64,000 nucleotides of DNA from Cristatella mucedo (GCA_009760855.2 WPIO01000025.1:2486001-2550000), one strand, 5' to 3'; shown: positions 49,985 to 63,270, counted from the first letter of the stretch. Made by a program: numbers and translations. Notes: generated by a model from the letters alone, not told the origin.

Positions 49985-50290
49985 ATATAATAATGATAAT
50001 AAAATAATAACACTGGGAATACATTTGCTAAAGCACCATCAGAGAGCCAGTCTCTTTCTTGGGGTTAGTTACATTTGCTGTATATACTTCTCTAAGTTAC
50101 TGATATGGACTTGTAATCTTAAGGAATGTGTGCTCTTTATTGATGCCGTGCTTTGCAGCCGTCGGGATACCTGCGTGCATCGGTGCTGCACATCTAAGTC
50201 GCTGGCCGTGATAACAATAGCCATAACCCGATATTTATATAGGACCCTCAGTGAACTTAATCTCTTTCTGGGTTTTTTAAATATTGTCCA
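49985..50290 (-). mobile_element. One or two reversed LINE tail fragments
   Basis: AATAATAACACTGGGAATAC..CACCATCAGAGAG..CTCTTTCTTGG (49985-50070) and TATTTATATAGGACCCTCAG..AATCTCTTTCTGG (50230-50270) are two reversed tails. Confidence 0.55.
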
Positions 50291-50513
50291 CAGGAAGTAT
50301 GTCAGTTTGGTAATAACCGATTATTATCAGTATGCAGGAGCCCACAAAGGTCAAACGTGTCTGAGCCAGAAGTAAACTGGAAGCAGCATACCAACGAATA
50401 AAAAAATGTACCGATCCCAGCGTCTTATGCGACATCTCTCGCAAAATTTTAACGCTTGTACTTCGAGGTACATGTTTGCATCTTGTTAAAGAACATGCAC
50501 GCTTTTTTAAACA

Positions 50514-50680
50514 GCTGGTTTGATCCAGTGGTTAAGGTGCTCTCCCCGACAAAGGTCAAGGTGAATGTGTTTGATGACCGAGGTTGCGGGCTCGAGTCCT
50601 GTGGCACATGTGAAGTGCCTGAATGGAGACTTAAGTTCTCTTATGGCGCTATTCAGATGCACTATATTATATTATTAGAC
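50514..50680 (+). mobile_element. SINE-B: tRNA-like head joined to LINE tail
   Basis: GGTTTGATCCAGTGGTTAAG (A box), GGCTCGAGTCCTGTGG (B box), then GAAGTGCCTGAATGGAGACT, AAGTTCTCTTATGGCGC and an AT-rich (ATT) end. Same layout as the copy at 32.7 kb. Confidence 0.82.
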
Positions 50681-50756
50681 AGTGACAGAATAGGGAAGAA
50701 AAGAGAAGACAACTCCGAAGAGAGCATGTGTCTTCTCTGCTGAAGGGATATAAAAA

Positions 50757-51640
50757 TAATAATAATAGCTTTAATAAAGCGCTGTCAGCGAAATCAATCT
50801 CTCTATAAGCACTTTACAATTGCTGCAAAGGAAGCACGGTCGAATGGTTAGTGGTAGCGTGCTCAATAAACAACAAGAATAACATGGTTAGGGGGACTTG
50901 CACAAGGTCAGCATGCAAGTGTGGTTAGTGGCCGCATGCAAAAGTGTCAGCATACATGAGCACATAAGAACGAGTCACAAGGATTCACTAAATACTGTCA
51001 TAAATACATGCATTTTTAGTTTCTTTTTAAACGTGGACAAGTCAGAATATGTCGTGACGCAGGTCGGGAATGAGTTCCAGACTTTGGGAGCACACGAATT
51101 AAAGTCACGGTCGCCAAAGGATTTGAGGTTTGTACGAGGTATAGTTAAACACTTAGATTCCGAAAAGAAGTTGGTGCGATGCTTAGCCTGTTGAGGCAAT
51201 AGATCTGATAGGCAGGCTGGAGCCAAAGAATGAAGGGACCTGAAAGTGAGTGACGGAACCTTTAAATTGATGCGTTGCTTGACTGGTAGCCTGTGCAGGT
51301 CGGCGATGAATGGTGTGATGTAGCAACTACGACGCTCGCGACAGGAAGCCTAGCTGATGAGTTTTGCACAGACGGTAGGCCAGCAAGCAGTGAGTTACAG
51401 AAGCCAAGATGAGATGTCACAAAAGCATGGACCAATTTAGATTCGGTATCCCTGTCTAAACAAGCCCGAATTTTAGTAATGATATGTAGCTGAAAGTAGG
51501 CAGACTTGACTGTGGAGCTGAGGTGGTCGTCCAATGAAAGGTCACTTTGGAACATGAGACCTAAATTTCGAGGAGATTTAACAGGAGATATGCTGCAGAG
51601 CCGATTTTGAGCGTTAGCTTTTACAATTTCTGAATTACAC
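50757..51640 (-). mobile_element. LINE, ORF2 C-terminus to tail; reference copy for the family
   Basis: Reading leftwards: DLSLDDHLSSTVKSAYFQLH, LVHAFVTSHLGFCNSLLAGLP, then CTIPRTNLKSFGDRDF and APKVWNSFP, and FKKKLKMHVF before a stop. After these come the 3' UTR and the tail AAGTGCTTATAGAGAGATT, ending in (ATT)n. These are the L2/CR1-type ORF2 C-terminal blocks, and they show that the dispersed 170-bp repeat is this LINE's 3' end. It is 5'-truncated at about 51640. Confidence 0.9.
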
Positions 51641-51822
51641 TTGGGGTGTGCACCGGCTGCGTCGCAACCGGTCAGCGGTGGCGACTGCGCAGCTCCAGCG
51701 AAGTCGGTAGGTAGCTTTGGCCCGGTGGAGCCTATAGCAGAAATGTAGAAGCTTGCAGCGGCAGATGCCTCGCCGAGGAAGCGTTTATCGTCCGGTCCTC
51801 TTCAGTCTCTCAATCCGTCCCC

Positions 51823-53885
<2,063 letters not shown>

Positions 53886-54603
53886 AGAGAGAGATACAGA
53901 GGCAGAGGCAGAATAAGTCAAAGACAGAGACAGTGAGGGACAGTGGTAGACAGACAGACAGACAAACAAACAGAGAGACTTGTCGGCCCTACACTCGGGG
54001 CGGGGCTTGTGTGTGGGCACTGTCAGTATCGACGGTGAGAGCGACTCAAGAGTTGGCAATCTCGAATGACGTGAGACATTGCATTTGCAGGCAGCACAAT
54101 GTACAAAAATAAGTTATCGCTTCTATTTACATTATCATAATTACTACTTGTTGCTCTTGGAGCAGAAAAATTTGGCTATGCGTTGCAAATCTTTGGTAAG
54201 TGGACTAGTATCGGCGTTCCGTGGCATGGCCGACTGCTCTCGACTCGGCCCGAGCGGTGAAGCGAAGAGACTTCGCTAGCTCTGGGCCGCCGCGTCGGCA
54301 ATCGGCAAAGAATGTCCGTCGCTGATTTGTCGGCCAGCCGGCCGGCCGGCGGCGGCGCCTTCATGGAAGAGCTCGACCGAGGCGATAAGAGTTCGAACGC
54401 CGCTTGGCTGCCTCGCCGCCGCCGTTCCGTCGCACCGCGAACGTGAGCGGACGCACGTGCGAGCGTCAGGCAATGCCGGAGACCTGCCGGCGCGATCCCG
54501 CTCTGGCAGGCGACTACCGCCAGGCCCAGCCGCCAGGCCTCGCGAGAGACTCGGCGGAAACTGCGCCCTGCGGGGCGGCGTCATCGTCGGCCGCATGGCA
54601 ACT
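53886..54603. other. 3' flank of the TGF-beta ligand gene
   Basis: Should contain the 3' UTR on the minus strand. No AATAAA was found on that strand. 54250-54600 is GC-rich. Confidence 0.4.
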
Positions 54604-55304
54604 TCACCGACATCCGCACGACTCGACAATCATGCCGTCATACGTCCTCATAGTCACAATGTCGTCGGACTCGTGATAGAGAATGCTCATCTTGCCCAGC
54701 CGCTCCGGCACGCAGCAGGGCGGCCTCACCTCCGACGGCTTGTAGAAGTTGGACACGGACTTGAGCACGGCGTGATTGGTCGACGCCAGAAACTTGGGCA
54801 GCGGAAAAGGACAGCGGCCGTTGCACTGGGACGCGTGTATGCCGTCCGGAGCCACAATCCACTTTCCCCAGCCGAGCGCGTCGAAGCTGACGTAGAGCGA
54901 CTCTTTCCGGCAGTTCTGCTGCTGCTGCTCGCTCTGCAGCTCCAAGTCGTCGCTTGGCGTCCGCGAGGGCGTCTTGGGGCGCGAGCGGCGGTGCCGGGCT
55001 GTGGGCTCGACCCGCGACCCGGCGGCCTCCTCCGTGCTGCTGCCGCCGCCGCCGGGCGTCCGCGCTCGCGGCGGCGCCGCCGCCGCCGCCGCCAGATGGG
55101 CAGGTGGCTGCAGATCATCGAAGCTCGCCTCATCCGAGCTGTAGTGGCGCCGCGTGTCGCGGCTGGTCCGCCGCTTCGTGCACGTGTAGTATTCGTCCGG
55201 CGACGAGTAGCTGTACACGCAGCGCGTGTCCTCGTTCAGGTACTTGGTCACGTGACGGTACTCCTCGCGAGCACGCCCGTGAGCCATGTCGGCCGCCGAC
55301 TTGC
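54604..55304 (-). CDS. TGF-beta ligand exon 5 (processing region and mature domain)
   Basis: Encodes residues 293-525. In order these are a charged Tyr/Ser-rich segment with two cysteines (C321, C334), a run of six or more alanines, a GGGG run, the RHRR site, a short basic/Gln-rich arm (EQQQQ) and the cystine-knot domain ending CGCR-stop. No AATAAA was found in the 600 bp after the stop. Confidence 0.93.
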
Positions 55305-58300
55305 CTGCGCGAGAGCGAGCGCCGGACGAGTGAGCGCGCACGCGGTTAGGATGAGCGAGGCTGGCGCGGCCGCTCGGCGGCGGCGGACGGGACGACGGTC
55401 CGGCCGTCAAAGCTCCGCTCGGCGGCGGCGGCTCAAGCGACGCGTCAGGCCGAGGTTCGCCTGCTCACCTTGGTTGGCGAATACAATGAACACCGGCTGG
55501 CGGCCGTGCGAGTTCTCGTTCCTTTGCACGAAATCGACTCGAGTGCCGTTGACGTGCTCGTCGTTTAGGTTAGTGGCCGTTACGAGAAATCCTGTCGGAG
55601 CGAGCGTGAGCGCGTCTGGTCAAGAGGTCGCAGAAACGGCGGCAGCTGGCGACGTAACGATGGGCGGCAGTGGCGGCCCGAGGCCGAGAGATGGAATCGA
55701 GGCCTACCTTTGTTGGCCGACGGGTCTCGGAGCCACTGGATGGCCGTGCTGAGCAGGGCGTCGTTCGATTGGAATATGAGCCACTCGGACGTCAAGGCCG
55801 ACACCTGCACCGATTCGAGCAGCGTTGCGCCGGAGACTGTGTTGACCGTGCCGTTCCGGTTGTACAGTAAACTGTCGTCGAGTATTTTGTACAGGCTGAC
55901 CTGTAGCGGGTTTCGCGCCATCGCTGCTGCGTTACGGAATAGCTCCCGCGAGCGCCAGAAAGGCTGCCTTTGCTGTCGTACGGCGACGGCTGCGGCGGCG
56001 AGCTTCTAACCGCGACGCAGCAGCAGCAGGCGCTGCGGACTGGCGGTGCTGCTGCTGCGGCCGGGCCAGCCAGCGGGGCTAAGCCTGTCGGCTCACCCGA
56101 ACGAAATGCTCTCGGCGAATGTCCTCCGCGGGAGCTCGCCGCTTGTATATGTGGAACTGCGCGCCGACGACGTCGTCGGTCGAGGCGTTGATGCTGCCCA
56201 TGTGGAATAGGAACTGCATCCTTCTTTCCGTCGCTGCAAAAGCGAGAGAGCGGACGACCGTGACGCCAAATGTCGCCAACATCGGGCGGGAGGGCTCGCA
56301 AGCGAACCAAATGTCGGGCGAGCTCGGTGGCAGAGAGAGCGGCGCATGCGCGAGACTCGCGCCCCGTCGGTCCGGCGGAGGCGCTCGGCGTCCGCTCAGG
56401 TGTCTTTTATCGGTGGGGGTGATCGGACGGCTGGCTGGCTTCCGGGACGAACGGCACGCACAGGGCCCGGCGGGAGTCGGGCGGTGTCACCTGTGCACCC
56501 GATAGCACCGGCTCTCCCAGGGTGACATGGACGTATTAGAGTGCTGTAATGTTTAAGTAGGTGTTCTTCGAACTGTCGCGCATTTATCTGCTTGTTTTTC
56601 TAATCGAGCGTACACAAACAATGCAATATTTACAGGTGTCGGACCTCATTATGGACGGACACTAAATGGACCCGCATAAAAGGCAGTGTTTGCGCCTCAC
56701 CTGAAAACACGCGCGGACCATCCTGTCAATGGTATTCAGCTGACATTTGCTTTATCGCATGCCGATTGAGCGGCGCTAGGCCGAGTCAGTGCTGCGTAAG
56801 GCGCGGCTGTCAATCAGGGCTACAGGTGCGCGCACAGAGTATTTCGCGGCGCGGCTATTGATAGTTACATGATACCCGCTCTCTAACCAATTTACGCACC
56901 ATTAATATGTAATGGACTCTAAAAAGAACCAATAATCGGCTAATTGACCGTAAACTCGGACAAAAGCCGGAGCGGCACGCCGGCGAGCAAACACGGCTCC
57001 CGCGGCCGAGTTCGCCGTGGGGTCCCCCCCCTCCGCGTGCGCTCGTGCCCCAATTTCGGCTTAGCGGCCGCCGAGACCAGGGCCCCGCGTAGGGGATTGG
57101 GCGGCGCCGGCGCGAGCGGGCTGCCGTCGGATCGGCGGCGGCGACAGCGCTCAACTCGCGCCGCGGCTCTCGGCGTCGCGTGTCCAGCGCCGAGCGCCGC
57201 GCCGACGGCCGCGGCTGGCGCGGCGGCCCCACGCGGCAAGCGACGCTAACCAAGAAAGTCGCCGACTTAGGCATTTTCGAAAGATCGCTCGCTCGACCGA
57301 TACCAGAACGCGATGGCTACGGCTTAAGCCTTCTTAGTATAGACGCGAGTAATCGCACACGCAGCGCTCACTGATTACGCTACCGGCTTCGCTGCAGGCG
57401 ACGCGCGAGCGTTGCGTGCGGGCGCGCGTGCACGCTCGCGCGCCCGCACGCAACGCTCGCTGATCACGCTACCACTTTTGCCGCCGGCGACGAGCGAGTG
57501 CGTGCGAACGTGCGTGCATGCCAGCGTGCGTATGTGCGCGAGAAATGAGCGAGCGTGCGAAAGTGCGTTCGCGCGAGTGAACGGAGGCTGCCGCCGGTGA
57601 GGCGGCGATGGCGGCGCAGCCGTGGCCCGTTTACGCCAGGTGCGGGGCGCCGACAACCCTGCGTCCGCCATCGAAGAGCGCCGCCGGCTGTTTACGTGCG
57701 GATGTCCTCCGGCGTCTTGCCGCCCGAGGCGACTCCGCCGGAGGGCTGAAAGGGCGCCGGCGGCTGGGCCGGTAAAGGCACGCCACGAACTGTCGCGAGG
57801 CGGTAGCGGTAGCACCTGCCGCTGCCGCCGGCTGCAGCTGGCAGAGCAGATGAGCTTCGGGCAGCAGCCGCGAGGCCAGCGCGGATGCTCAGCCGCCGCC
57901 GCCGCGTCCTGCGCATGCCTCTCGTGCCCTGCCGTCCGGCAGCTTGGCCCTGAGGGCTGCGCGCTAGCCCGGCGACGCGAGACGAGCTCAGACGTGGATT
58001 TGGTGCTTTGGCGAGAGAAAGCGCGGCTCGCGCGCGCCGCCTGGCTACCCGCAGCCGGCCCGGCCCGGTTTTGACCGAGGACCGGCAGCCGTCGCCGCCG
58101 CCGCCGCCGGGTTTCGATTGGCGGCGACGGTCGCTGACGACGCTTGCGGCGAGCTGGGCGATCCGCGGCAGGGAGGGGAGGAGCCCCTCTGTACCCACTC
58201 TCACCTGGGAAACCGGCTGCCGACGGAGCGAAAGCCGTCCCCGAAGGCCGGGCAACGCGCCAGCTCGCGCGCGCGCGCCCGCGCGGCTCCCGCGCACTCA

Positions 58301-58662
58301 CCCCAGTAGTCCTCCAGCCCTCGTATGATGTCGACGTTGAACGCCGGCTGGTGACGCTTCTGACCGTTCGTCCTGTTGGCGACCACGTCGTATATCTTCT
58401 CCATCACGAGCGGTATCTTGCCATGGCGTCGCATGCCCTTGGCGGGGCCGTCGGAGTGGAACACGTAGTTGAGCAGACTCTGCTTGAAGCTCTCCTTGTC
58501 GGGCGACGCCGGGGGCTCGCCGATCGCCTCCTGTGTCCACAGATTCTCGAGAGACTGCGCCGCCACCGCCGCACGCGCGCTAATCCACAGCACGGCGCTG
58601 AGCAGCGCCAGGACGCGCGACAGTGCCACGTTCCGCCTCGTCCGAGAAGCTGCCTCTTCCAT
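54604..58662 (-). CDS. Secreted TGF-beta superfamily ligand (BMP/Nodal-type), complete five-exon gene
   Basis: This is a secreted growth factor of the TGF-beta superfamily. Exons are 58662-58302, 56233-56097, 55963-55708, 55591-55469 and 55304-54604. Their 1578 nt give 525 residues, and all junctions are GT-AG and in phase. Residues 1-36 are a signal peptide (hydrophobic core VLALLSAVLWI). About 37-399 is the propeptide, with NRT, NAS and NGT glycosylation sites. A furin site, RHRR, is at 396-399. The mature chain 400-525 has the seven cysteines 424, 453, 457, 489, 490, 522 and 524 (C..CNGRC..CC..CGC), including the fourth-position cysteine needed for a covalent dimer. LYVSFDALGWGKWIVAP and STNHA are BMP-like; GWGKWIV and MIVESCGCR resemble Nodal, ADMP and BMP3. 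The subfamily is not settled. Before the furin site lies an unusual Ala/Pro/Gly-rich insert (about 359-385). Confidence 0.93.
55469..55591 (-). CDS. TGF-beta ligand exon 4 (propeptide)
   Basis: A 123-nt exon with a CGACAG acceptor and G|GTGAGC donor, phase 1 at both ends. It encodes FLVTATNLNDEHVNGT and QPVFIVFANQ. The hydrophobic QPVFIVF strand corresponds to the RPFLVVF strand just before the processing region in BMPs. Confidence 0.85.
55708..55963 (-). CDS. TGF-beta ligand exon 3 (propeptide arm domain)
   Basis: Encodes PFWRSRELFRNAAAMARN, VSLYKILDDS, LLESVQVSALTSEWLIF and AIQWLRDPSANK. The VSLYKIL..S..W..F..A..WL order is typical of the arm domain of BMP propeptides. The donor is G|GTAGGC, phase 1. 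Two acceptors 9 nt apart (55963 or 55972) both keep the frame and add or drop three residues. Confidence 0.82.
56097..56233 (-). CDS. TGF-beta ligand exon 2 (propeptide)
   Basis: The acceptor is CTCTCGCTTTTGCAG and the donor CGG|GTGAGC. The exon encodes MQFLFHMGSINASTDD.. and QFHIYKRRAPAEDIRR, matching the propeptide strand pattern (F.. and LxIYK-like) of BMP-type precursors. It contains a potential N-glycosylation site, NAS. Confidence 0.8.
57364..57500. repeat. Perfect inverted repeat inside a local duplication, intron 1 of the TGF-beta ligand
   Basis: Arms of 24 bp at 57405-57428 and 57437-57460 are exact reverse complements around an 8-nt loop. They are built from GCGAGCG, TTGCGTGCGGGC and GCGCG. 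The flanking motif (gctcactgattacgctacc.., then GGCGACG) recurs about 90 bp apart at 57366 and 57456, so the hairpin sits at a duplicated unit. Confidence 0.85.
58302..58662 (-). CDS. TGF-beta ligand exon 1 (signal peptide, start of propeptide)
   Basis: Encodes 120 residues plus one base. The N-terminus is MEEAASRTRRNVALSR followed by a hydrophobic stretch and small residues (ARAAVAAQS), a typical secretory signal. The donor is TGG G|GTGAGTG, phase 1. This exon is followed by a 2.07-kb GC-rich intron. Confidence 0.88.
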
Positions 58663-58728
58663 GGTTAGCCGCTGCCGTCGGTTGCGCTTCCTCGCTGGAT
58701 ATACGCGGCGAGCGTTCTTCGCGCTGTA

Positions 58729-58774
58729 TGCCGACCGCCTCGATCGGCGTCGCTCTTATAGGGTCCGAGCCAAT
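58729..58774 (-). promoter_or_regulatory. Core promoter of the TGF-beta ligand: CCAAT, TATA box, predicted start site
   Basis: Reading leftwards there is an inverted CCAAT box (58770-58774), then CTATAAGAG with its TATA box at 58755-58760. A plausible start lies near 58729, about 31 bp downstream, leaving a 5' UTR of roughly 65 nt before the ATG at 58662. TATA presence and spacing are seen; the start site is inferred. Confidence 0.6.
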
Positions 58775-59844
58775 GCGCAAGTGGCGGCCCCAGCGGCAGC
58801 GCGTCGTAATTTGTTCGGCGATAATGACCGTGGGCCCGGGGGGGGGGGAGGCATATGAATGAATGACAGGCGAGAGCGGCCGAAGGCGGGCTGAGGGCGG
58901 CACCGCCGCGCAGCCCGGCGGCGGCTGCCGCCGCCGCGGCGTGTCCGTGCGGCCGAGCGTGCTGCCATTCGCGAGTCTGCCGGCAGGATCGCGCTCCCAT
59001 TCGCGAGCGGGAATCCGATCGCGGGCAAGCCGGCGGCGCCACGAACGCGCGGTGGGCTCGTCAACGCTAGGCGGTGCTGCCACCTGCTGGACCCGCGAGC
59101 TCCTACGCCCGGCGGACGGTGCATAAGCCAGCCGCCTCGGTGGGCCGGGCAGCTTGGCGCGGCCGCGGCGTGCGCTCGCGGGCTCTGTCGTGCATGTAGG
59201 ACGCCAGGCTTCGGTGTCAGCGGCGGCGGCGCCGGCTCGGGCCGCGTCTAAGGCTGTCGGCAGTCGCCGACGCTGTCGAGGCGACTCGCCTAAAAACCGC
59301 CGTCCGAGAGCGGCGGCGCTCGTCGCCGAGACGTCGCCTCCGACTGCGACGCTCCCGTGCGCTGCGTCGCGGCGTCGGAGCTGCCGCCGCGTGGCCCAAC
59401 GGCTGGCCAACGGTAGCTGCGCAACTGTGCGGGCGGCGACGCTCGCACGCTCGAGGCTGGCCCGCGTGGCCGCCCGACTGCGCTCGCCGCCAGCTTCGCC
59501 GACGCCAGCGGCGCTTCGCCGCCGCCGCCGCCGACCTCTCCTCTTCCGCTCGCGGTCCAAGTGGAGAGGGCGCGCGCGAGGGCGCGCTGCGCAGCTCCCG
59601 CCACCGAGTGGAACCGCCGCGCTGCGCCGCGCCCGCCCTTCGACGAGCGGCCGCCGCGGCGGGACCGATGTCGGACGTTCGTGGGCGATTCTCGGCGATC
59701 GTCCTCCGCCGATCGCGTGCGTACGCGAGACCCGCGGAGCTGCTTTGCGTAATGTAACGGGACCTCGCTGCCGCAAAGAGGCAGCCGCGCGCGCGGCCAG
59801 CTGTGGAGGCCGGCAGATTTCCAACAGCTTGCCAATCGGGAGAC
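58775..59844. other. CpG-rich upstream region of the TGF-beta ligand
   Basis: Very GC- and CpG-rich, consistent with a CpG-island-like promoter. Long open frames occur on both strands because stop codons are rare at this composition; none shows a known domain. 58840-58851 is a G run. Confidence 0.55.
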
Positions 59845-59995
59845 ATCTGCATGTGTATGCTCATTGAGCTTGCTACCACTAGCCATTCGATTATGCTTCC
59901 TTTGCACCAAATGAGAAGTGCCTAGAAAGAGATTAGGTTCTCTGAGAGGGCTTTAACAAATGTATTATTATTATAAATGTATTATTATTATTATC
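59845..59995 (+). mobile_element. LINE 3'-end fragment in the CpG-rich region
   Basis: CATTCGATTATGCTTCCTTT, AAGTGCCTAGAAAGAGATTA, GGTTCTCTGAGAGGGC and (ATT)n. An AT-rich insert of about 150 bp in GC-rich DNA. Confidence 0.8.
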
Positions 59996-61730
59996 GGCGA
60001 TCTCCTACTCGCTCGCTGATCGATTGCAGCTGAGAGAGAGAGAGCGAGCGAGAGTACGCTAGGAAGAGTGGGGCTGGATGTGCGTGAGGACGGGCACACA
60101 CGCGCGCTTCCGCTTGAGTAAAGAGGGCATTATTTCTGCACAGGCTGCGCTGACACCCCCACGCGCCGCGATTTAAACCCCGGCGAGCTCTGACACGGTC
60201 CGCCGCCGTGCGGTCCGCCGTCGCGAAAGATGAGTGCAGGGGCGATAATGGTTGCACAGGGCATGTCGGCCTGCTTACACGATTTGCGACGGCTGCCTGC
60301 GGTTCGGTGCCCTTCCCGTCCGCTCTTCCGCTGACCAGCGTTTCGCTGCGGCGCCAGCGCCGCGGCGGCAGTTATTGGCGGTGACTCTTTACCGGCCCGA
60401 CTGACTTCACGCGGTGCCGCCGCCGAAGCCGACGCTCGTTGGACCTCCAACCCGGGATCGCCGCCGCCACCGCCGCCGCCGCGCTGATGAGAACTAGCCC
60501 CCCCCCCCGCACTCCGCGAAGTTTCGCGCACTGGAATGGCAGCTATTCGTAATGCTCCCGTCCGACTTCCTGATCGCGGTGTCGCTTAGCAATCCACTGC
60601 GCACCTGCCAGCTCGCGTCAGGCATCGCTGCAGTTGCGCGACAGCAGTCGTGAGTAACCGGACAGGGCAAGACAGCGCGGACAGATAAGCTACTTATCAA
60701 AGATCCTCAGCAGGCCCCGTTAGAGAGGCTTCGGTGCGTGCATTCGCTGCCAACAGCGTCGTATACAGTTTAGGAGCAACCGACGGCGCGCCAAAGGGAG
60801 CGGTGGCGGGCGGGGTGCGCCAATCGCGGAACGTAATGACAGGCGCGCGTTCGTCGCGTCGAGACCAGCCGCTCTTTCATAAGCACTAATCCAGAAATTG
60901 TACGGACGTTTCCCCTTCTCCAACGAGCTCTACAGAGGAGATCCGGATACTCACCTAATCCTTCCCCCGGACTGGCTTCGTAGCCTCGGTCGTTTTTAAT
61001 CTGGATAGTGATATCCATCTGAGACAATGCAAAAAAATTAATTCGTTTCCGAAACTGACGATAAATCACAAAAATTGTACCTGCATTAGCAAAAACCAGA
61101 AAACCCTCGTCATTGTTTGGTTAAAATGCTCATTCACTCACGGTGGGGAATCATGGGTTTTCTTCTCTCACTGCGGAGGTTTAACTCAACGCTCATCCGC
61201 CCCTTGCTGCTGTGTAATGGCAACTTGTTAGCACCTTCTAGGCTCCATGTAGCGCTGAATCCATTTGTGTTAATGTTTTTGCCATCAGCAGTTTTCATTG
61301 GATACCGTGACAGCTGATCGATTAAAAGACTATATTATACCCAAACACTTGGCTTTAACAAGACAATTGGGTTAGGTTCATAATCCGGAACCGAGTTCGT
61401 GACCCGAGTCATTTTTTCGCCAACCCGAGACTCTGGTAATCCGGGACATCACCAGATTTCTTAAGTCTGAGCAGGCACTGGCATTTAAAGGACCGTGTGA
61501 CTTTTTCTGACAACGCTACTCTATACACGTGCAAACGCGCATAGATTCTTACGATGGCGCGGTCGGTTTTGTCGCGATCGTGACGGGTGAAATCTTGGCG
61601 GGCTTTGCTGGTCGAGTCTATGGCTTCTCGCTGGTTCGTGCCGACTCCGACTCACAGACTCTCTCCATCTCTGCCTGACTCTATCTCGACCTTCACCTCG
61701 GCTTGCCTTCTCTCCGGCTCTCCTCCTCCT
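59996..61730. other. No gene recognised
   Basis: GC-rich to 60.9 kb, then AT-richer. 60499-60508 is a C run. No supported exon. Confidence 0.4.
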
Positions 61731-61734
61731 TCTC

Positions 61735-61962
<228 letters not shown>

Positions 61963-62033
61963 GCGTCTTGGGGGAGCGCGATCGCAACGCCGGGTAGTCG
62001 CGCGCATGCGCAGGAGAAAGCCAGAGAAGGAAA

Positions 62034-62150
62034 ATGCGGCGGCGACGTCTAGTGGGCTTTCATGTATTCAGAATACTCGCGCATCAGTGTGGTCCGTTGC
62101 GGTCCGTGCGAATTGTTCCGACAATTGTCGACGAGCGAAGAGCAGAAGTG
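62034..62150 (+). CDS. Possible first exon, unassigned
   Basis: ATG in a CpG-rich setting, then MRRRRLVGFHVFRILAHQC and an Arg-rich continuation up to a GCAGAA|GTGAGT donor (about 62150). The basic N-terminus would suit a mitochondrial presequence. No second exon or family match is known to me, so this is a weak call. Confidence 0.2.
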
Positions 62151-62199
62151 AGTAGGAACGTTCAGAGTAGGATCGGCGGAAAGGTTCGAGTCGTCTGCC

Positions 62200-63270
62200 G
62201 GCAATGGCTGCAGAATGCGCATTAGCTGTGAGCGGTCTAGCGGGTCACGCCCACACCTGCCAGCCGGTATCCACCGGGCAGCCGCCTCTGCGCGCGCACG
62301 CGGGTCGAAGGCTGGATCGGGCCAATGTGGGCGGCAGACGCTGTACCGGGTCGTCGTCGCGCAAGAATCTCGGCATCAAAGCGAGACGGTCGCCCGCGTA
62401 CGCTCAGCGCCGTCGCTCCGAGCGTCGCTCGTTCGCGCGTAGCCCAACTTTCCTGCATCGCTCGTGCAGTCGGCGACGACACGACCCACCGTCTGTGCGC
62501 AATCTGACGCAAGCTAAGTGACGCCTAAGGGGCTAAACTAACTAGCTTCGACCCGTCGCTAGCACCCGACCTGGAAAATGCCGGCCGCGGCGTTGGCGGG
62601 CTAAGCGAAAACGCCGCGCTAAGTATCGCCTCCTCCTCCGACGACAACGAGCCCTTCACGCCAGAAGGCGGCGACCTTCGCGGAATTCGAGCGGTCGGTC
62701 TGCCGACGGCCGAGCCGTCCCACGCGCCGTCCCACGCGTCGGCTGGAAATCGTCAGCCGCCGACCACCGCCGAGTGCAGACGATCGACCGACCGAAGAGC
62801 GATCGCAGAGCGGTCTCTCTGTTGTGCCGAAGCCACCTCCGCCGCGAGACCGGCAGGCCATCTTTCGGGTCGCCGCGACTGCGGAGAAGCGCCATTTGTT
62901 TGAAGGTTCTCGTCGCTGCCTGAGAGGATGTCGGGGCACACCGACTGTCCTCTGAAGCGAGCGGTTGACCGCGAGAAAGACACGCCGGCGCTTTCGCCCC
63001 CCCCCCCCCCGCTGCCGCCGACTGCCCCCGACACTTTTCTGCGACAGTCGACCGCCAATCGCAGCGAAGCATGCGTGCGGCCCCTCCCTCAGGTGTGAGC
63101 GAGAACCAGCGTCTGGATCCAGCTGCACGCCCGTTGGGCCTCGTTCGACAGGCCCGACATCATCGCGAATCAAAAGCAGCGCCAGTGCGCCGTAAATCAG
63201 GCCGCGGTGACGCGGTCGAGACATCTGAGGGTGTCGCCAACTACGTGCATCTTCAGCGGTATCTGTGACT
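62200..63270. other. CpG-rich DNA, no assigned gene
   Basis: Open frames on both strands reflect composition. 62997-63010 is a C run of 14 or so. Possibly the promoter side of a gene beyond the right edge. Confidence 0.35.

Noticed and set aside
54457-55752. Long + strand open frame (431 codons) over the TGF-beta ligand
   Set aside because: Antisense to exons 3-5 of the ligand. Its openness is due to GC-rich, stop-poor sequence, and it has no recognisable domain.
58580-59824. Minus-strand open frame of 414 codons upstream of the ligand
   Set aside because: Arg/Ala/Pro-rich, overlaps the TATA promoter and the ligand's 5' end. Similar long frames exist on the other strand (59154-59867), as expected from composition.
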